Assembly (NCBI GenBank): GCA_026770025.1
Contig: JAMXDE010000041.1
Coordinates: 553,937-617,936 of the forward strand
Direction of reading: 5' to 3'
DNA from: Craspedostauros australis
Lineage: Eukaryota; Bacillariophyta; Bacillariophyceae; Mastogloiales; Achnanthaceae
DNA: 64,000 nt
This document shows positions 58,350 to 64,000 of the stretch, in pieces. Below the pieces are notes generated by a model. That model was not told the DNA's origin, ran no database searches, and worked only from the letters and a program-made list of their open reading frames with translations. Numbering within the stretch: position 1 is the stretch's first letter; each line of letters starts with the position of its first letter. A program made the position numbers and the translations under genes.

Positions 58350-60156
58350 GGTCCCAGTTCTTCATTCAATTCTATTCCACTCTGCTGTTTCTCGTTGTTG
58401 AGCTTGGTCCAACTCACCGACTTCTGCCAAACCTCTCTTTCGCGATACCTGTCGATCGATGGGCTCAGATCTGCGTTGATGCGTTCTTGTGGGTGGTCAT
58501 CGCAGTCGCATTCTTTGTTGGTCTGTTGGGAGTGCCGCGAACACCATCACGAATTGTACGACCAACACTTGAGCTTTTCCCCTTCGACTTTTTCTCACTC
58601 GTGACCAAATCTGTCTTGCGTTGTGTCTCTGACGGTTTCGAAACGTTATGACAATCCACAATCTGCCATGCAGGTAGGACGCACTAAGTTGTGAGGTTGG
58701 GTGAAGCGATTGTGTCCACATGAGCTGACTGCGTACCCACGTGCATCAAGAAGAGTGCGAGCTATAATACGATCTATGGAACCCGAGCACTTCCAATTCA
58801 ACTCAAGACTGCTGTGCTGCCATCGTTCTGCACAAGAGCTGGCGATGGATGGCATCGCGAGGAAGCACAGCGAAAACGGTGCGGTCCTTGGCGAAGCCAT
58901 TTGCGATACCACAGCTCATAGATCGTAGATCGTGTAATAGATCGTCGATCGTACGCAGTCCCATAGACTCTAAACTAAAAAGGAGAAAGAGAATTCTGTA
59001 TCAACGGCATCAACGATTGAACTGCAAGTGTAGTACTCGGAGAGTGTCATGTACTCCACACGTGTTCCTCTGCTACGGAATGATTTGCGTCAAAGGACTT
59101 GTTGCAACACGCAACTACCGCACATCATGCCACAGCAGAGCGTCAGAGTACGACAACTGGCTGTCTGCACTCGTCCATGTGTTCATGGAGATGCTGATGC
59201 GAACATCCAACGACAAGAATCATCCAAGAACCCAAAGTCATGACGCGTGTGGAGTAAAGTACTGTTATATATATATATATTCATATTACACCGTTATGAC
59301 CAGCACTTTGGGTTTTTCCACATCGCCGAAAGACTTTGTTCTGTGGATCGCCAAGGAGAGAAGAATCCGTTCTGTGGGCATCGTCAGAAACTGGACACTG
59401 TCAGATGACTGTTCGATCCTCGCTATGCCACCCATGTCTGCGATAATGCAGCACAAGTATTGGTGCATGTACGAGCTAGGCACATCAACTATTTTACTTT
59501 TGAACCAACAGTGTTCGTACGAGTACGAGTACGTTTTCATTCTCGCCACTGTGCTTGCCATCGGAGGTTGGTTTCCTTGTTGAGGATCGCCACCAGGTTC
59601 GCATCGATGGATCCAAGACATGAGGTTGGAGTCTTTCGGGCGCTGCAAATGTCCAAACAAATGCCAGGCAACCACAGCGCAACTCGCAGACCACTCTGTT
59701 TTGGAATCGCCTTGACACCTTGATGAACTTGCATGTACTCGTAGCGCATGGGTACGAGTAGTCGACGAGGATCACACCCGCAGGCATCAATCTGTTTCGA
59801 AATGATATTGTCTTGATTGCATGTGATGAGGAAAACATGAGACGAAAGCGAAATCAGTTCTCTGCATAGTCCCGAAAATGAGGGCGTGTGATGTGTTGGA
59901 GGTACTACTATGGTGAAAGTACTCTGCCATTAGCTCGTGACCATATCACGCAGCGAAAGTCACGATGTCACACCACTCGTCACATCCCGCGCACTCGTAC
60001 CACACCATGCACACGACAAGCTCACGGTATTGACTGGAATCAATTCCGTCCCTCCAACACCGACAGTCGCTGTCTCATAAAATCAATCGATGAACAGATT
60101 GAAAAGCAAACCATCACCAGCCAGCAACCACAACGACAACAACGACAACAGCAAAG
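58350..60156. other. Second copy of the spacer at 49664-51470
   Basis: Offset is 8686 bp. I found only one difference by eye (t/c at about 60024), so the duplication is very recent or was homogenised. No supported gene. Confidence 0.7.
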
Positions 60157-62748
60157 ATGTTCAACACCAAGGCAGCATTCGTGGCTTTCCTCGCCCTCGC
60201 CAATATGGCAACGACCAACGCCGTGCTCCGAGGCAGCAGGACTCTCTTGGATCCATCCGAAGAACTTCACGGCATGATGAAGAAGACCCGCATCCTCAAG
60301 GGTGGCGTCGACGCCGCGAAGGCAGCCAAAAGCAACAAGGGTTTCAACGAGGTACCTGCTATCAACGACCCAGATGACATGGAAACCTCTGCGCCAACCG
60401 CATTACCGACTGTGCCACCAACCGCCGCTCCGACGACCACCGACTCCACCGGTCCCCCTACCTCATCTCCCACAGATGAAGTGACCGGACCGCCAACGGG
60501 TCCTCCAACTGAGATGCCCTCAATGCCGCATGTCACCCAACCAACCTCTTCGCCGACTTCGCAGCCGACTTCGCAGCCAACCTCCAGCCAACTCCTCTGC
60601 GCGCCTCCATGCCATCGGTTGCTCCAGCCCCCTTCGATTCCACCATCTCCGTTGTCTGCAAGCCGGATGGCACTACCTATCTCACAACAGAAGAGCAAAG
60701 CGCCAAAACCATCATATGCAACTCCGCCAAGCCATCCTGCCGTGAGGCCGTGGCCGCCGTCAAGGGATCTATGGCATTGCAGAACTTCTTCGCATGCGCA
60801 GGAGATCTCGGCGAAGGGGCGGCGCGCAAGCTATTCAGCAAGTACGCGTCAGATGACGTGCTCGCTGAGCAATTGACGCTCATTGCTGCCACCAAGACTG
60901 TGCTCGTCACGGAGCGACCGGGTGCGATGAAAGCGGCCTGCATGGACATCGCCACAATGCAGTCACCTTCCGTCGCCAATCCATGCTGCCAAGGATCCTC
61001 GGGATGCACCTCCGTCACTGGTTCTGCATCCGACTTTCCACCATTCATGACCGTCGCCATCACAGCATGTGTCGGCGACAGCGCATGCAAGGACATGGGA
61101 CCCAATGCTCTCATCATGGACTCTTCTTGCAATGGCGCGAGCGCATGCGAGTTGATGAACGAAAACGAATCAACCCATCCATCACAGGAGTCACCTTCGT
61201 TGGTGAGATGGCATGCACCAGCCCTAGATCTTGCGAGGGAGTGGGGCGTCGCTCTCATGGCGATGTGATCATCCAGACCGGTGCATGCATTGGATCAGAA
61301 GCATGCAATGCAGCTGGACGCCGAGTTGTGCAGAAGGCACCATCATTTCGCTTCCGCAGCCACATCAACATCGGATCGAATGCCTGCGTTGGCAGCAACG
61401 CCTGCAAGGACGCCCACTCGACGGTGAATCATGGCACTGCGGGAAAGACTGGAGGAAGCTTGACAATTGGGGATGGTGGTTGTCCCGCTGACCGCTCCTG
61501 CGAGAAGATGGGCTTCAACGATCTGATGAAAACAGACATCATTGTTCCTGCTGGTGAATGTGCTGACGCTCTCAGCTGCAGGGGATGCATGACGAAGAAG
61601 GAGTGCAGCTATGATGAAGTCTACTTCATCAGTGATGCTGGTGCGGCCTGTCCACATGGCGGAAGCGGAAGCAATTACAATCCCACCGGTGATAAGATGG
61701 AAGATTACTGCGTTGCCAAGGACACCTTGCCCACAGATTGTCCAACTTTCTTTCCAACGCCTATTCCACCCATCTCTCAAGATCCCTCAGACTCACCGTC
61801 TGAGATGCCCTCAAAGACCCCTCTGCCATCCCATCGGATATCCCGAGCTCATCGCCGTCAGAGGGTCCGTCACGAATTCCGTCAAATGGACCATCTGAGA
61901 CACCGTCCAATCCACCATCCAATCCACCGTCCGAGATGCGTCCAATCCACCATCCATCCCACCGTCCGATACACCGTCCGAGATGCCGTCCAATCCACCA
62001 TCCAGGTCACCATCCAACCCACCGTCCGAGATACCGTCCAGTCTACCATCCAGCCCACCATCCGATTCACCGTCCAGTCTACCATCCAGGTCACCATCCA
62101 ATCCACCATCCGAGATACCGTCCAATCCACCATCCAGTCTACCATCCATCCCACCATCCAGGTCACCATCCAATCCACCATCCGAGATACCGTCCAAGCC
62201 ACCATCCATCTCACCATCCAGGTCACCATCCAATTCTCCGTCTGGCGTACCATCATCAATGCCAACAACCCTACCTGCACTGAAGGTTGGCTGTCTTGCA
62301 ACTCCTGGAGATGCGGATTCAACGTTCCATGAAGTTCCTGGAATGGTCACATGTCCGGACTATTCAAGGTCCGTGCGCAGACTTTGTTGCTGCAGTTGAG
62401 GCCTTGGATCCAAAAGCAAGCCTCATGCTCAGGAGCATCTTCGGGTGCAATGGTGGTCCCTCTCCTGGGACTACTGATCTCGAGTCTGCTCAGGACGGCT
62501 TCATCGAAATCGCGAGTAACTCATTTTTTTCTGCTATAGCGTTGGCAACAGTGGCCAACGGTGGGCTCCTGTTCTCAGGCAGCGCAAGTGAGGTGAGAGA
62601 AGCATGCAATGATAGATGCTGCACATATCCAGGTTATTGTACGACCTCACCAAGCGATGGTTTGATATTTGTGACCGAAGGGGCCTGCAATGCCAGTCAG
62701 TCAGGTTGTTCCAATGCCAACCCATCCTCCATCCATTTTTTCATCTGA
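60157..62748 (+). pseudogene. Secreted Cys-rich/PSxxPS protein, copy 2, with several one-base indels
   Basis: This is the tandem copy of 51471-54106. Against copy 1 it lacks one C near 60587, one A near 61167, one T near 61818 and one C near 61937, has a shifted C near 61766, and gains one G near 62356 and one A near 62412. Frames therefore break repeatedly (stop at 60876 in the ATG frame), though each piece still encodes the same domains. The last change restores the natural C-terminal frame that copy 1 lost. Most changes are in short homopolymers, so sequencing error is as likely as decay. Confidence 0.75.
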
Positions 62749-63715
62749 AGTATTCCAGCTTGCCATGAAAACTTAAACTCAGTGAGGTAAATCTACTCCA
62801 GATACGCACAACTTCACTTTGTCGTACAAATCTCGTTACTCGTTCATCGTCGACTTTCCCCGATCGTCCTCGGTAAGGGCCAGCTCGTTTGATTCTCGTG
62901 GACAGTGGTCGGGACGTACGAATACTGGTACTTTGTCCCTGTTCAACGCTGACTCGCTTGCCTGTTGTACAAAGTAGAGCCATGGTTGGCTTGAGCTACT
63001 CTCGGTGTATTGGCGGTTGTTGAGACTAAAGCTGCTTCTCAAACTCACCGCTTCTCCTCCATTCAGTGCATAGGATGAGATGGCATCACCGTCCATGGTG
63101 TGCTTCTCCCCCGGCGTGCTTCTCGCCCGTGCGCAGTATCTTTGGACTGGAGGTGTTGTTCAGTCGTGTCCTTCTCTTTCACCTTTCGCTTCCTGACTGA
63201 ACGTCATTTGCGTGCGGTTGGACAAAACAAGAAATCGCATCACGGTCAGAAGGGGTTGTGAGCGACATCGCCGTACTATCGCTGTATCGTCGTCGCTGCC
63301 GTCCATCTACTGGCGGTTTGACCGTATTCGCATGCACCATTTGCATTTGTTCCATTACTTGTATGGTATGACGATGAGCAAATGCGACGGGATGGGATGG
63401 GGGATGGGGTTGACCTTTGCTGTGCACAAGCAGGACGGAGCGATCTGCTCCACGTTGGGTAAGGCATGGAAACGTTTGACAAGGCAAGCGATAGGATCGT
63501 AACTGCAATAACGCCACGACGACGACCACGACGCCGACCACGACGACGACCACGACGACAGAAAAGCAACAGTGATGACCCGGTGCGTCGATAGGTCTGC
63601 GTGGCTTTTTGGACCAATTGCGATTCGTTTTTACCACACCTGCTTTCTGTATTGCGGTCAAGCTGGTGCGTGTGGCTGCAAAGAGATCGAATCTAAACGA
63701 TACAAATCTGAATGT
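62749..63715. other. Low-quality copy of the spacer at 54107-55050
   Basis: It is homologous to 54107-55050 but with one-base indels every few tens of bases, mostly insertions up to about 63050 and deletions after. No gene is seen. Confidence 0.6.
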
Positions 63716-64000
63716 TAGTTTATGCCTACGTCACACACGAAGATCATGAAACATCCCTCGTCTCCAATCATGTCGCAACAGATCACAGTGTTGCAGAACA
63801 GACATTGTAGCAGATGTTGCAGTCAATCACACGCAATAGCTGCAGCTCACTGCCGTTCGAAGGTAGACTTGAGCTTCATATTCACCGATAGTCCGTTTCT
63901 GCGTTGGATCCGTTGGCAGTTTCAAGGATCGAATTTGGAGATTGCCGGTGACAGTGACATTCACCATGGTGACGAGTTTCAGGATCGGATTTTGGGCGGA
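63716..64000 (-). pseudogene. 3' end of a further LRR gene (partial, indel-ridden)
   Basis: It matches the last exon of gene C (55051-55340): the complement encodes the Cys-rich tail region and the end of the LRR block, but with several one-base indels. It marks the right continuation of the second tandem unit, past the window edge. Confidence 0.6.

Noticed and set aside
1-64000. tRNA, rRNA or other structured RNA genes
   Set aside because: No sequence with recognisable tRNA boxes or rRNA signature words was found by eye; a covariance-model scan would be decisive.

Overview
The window looks like nuclear DNA of a stramenopile alga, most likely a raphid pennate diatom (inference; Seminavis-like genomes are rich in this mix, but species cannot be fixed from sequence alone). 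Supporting signs are spliced genes with GTAAGT-type donors, membrane-anchored leucine-rich-repeat (LRR) proteins with long acidic N-termini, secreted proteins with PSxxPS spacers and Cys-rich domains, a Ty1/copia element, and roughly 50% GC with short intergenic spaces.

Layout. 1-480: 3' end of a phospholipid scramblase gene. 1407-4088: a multi-pass membrane/EGF protein. 4486-7140: a complete three-exon SNM1/PSO2-type DNA cross-link repair nuclease gene (copy A), convergent with LRR gene A (7284-10532, minus). 10.7-17.1 kb: spacer holding two inverted ~527-bp insertion elements, a solo copia LTR, and a gene broken by one of those elements. 17.1-46.3 kb: a second, 5'-truncated SNM1 copy (B) blown apart by two large DNA transposons. 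A 15.3-kb PIF/Harbinger element sits in its intron 1 (18213-33554) and carries a full-length copia retrotransposon (20528-29799), itself hit by a 787-bp hAT-like element and a 609-bp insertion. An 11.25-kb Mutator-like element (MULE; 33639-44891) sits in exon 2, with ~357-bp terminal inverted repeats, a MULE transposase and an ~8-kb satellite of ~196-bp units arranged as a direct array followed by a shorter inverted array. Only 84 bp of host gene survive between the two transposons.

46.4-64 kb: LRR gene B (minus) and a secreted Cys-rich/PS-repeat gene (plus), then the same pair again as a tandem duplication of about 8.69 kb. The junction lies inside LRR gene C, which is a B-type N-terminus fused to a diverged LRR end with a 16-bp frameshifting duplication. 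From about 60.5 kb, and heavily after 62.7 kb, the second unit carries many single-base indels against the first, which looks more like an unpolished contig end than natural decay.

How the genes relate. SNM1 and LRR are convergent neighbours and were duplicated together (A: about 4.67-10.7 kb; B: about 17.14-49.84 kb with insertions). Copy A is the only SNM1 locus here that can work. The transposons supply their own machinery: Harbinger nuclease plus a 669-residue coiled-coil partner candidate, MULE transposase, and copia Gag-Pol. Every insertion has a recognisable target-site duplication except the solo LTR, so the order of events can be read.
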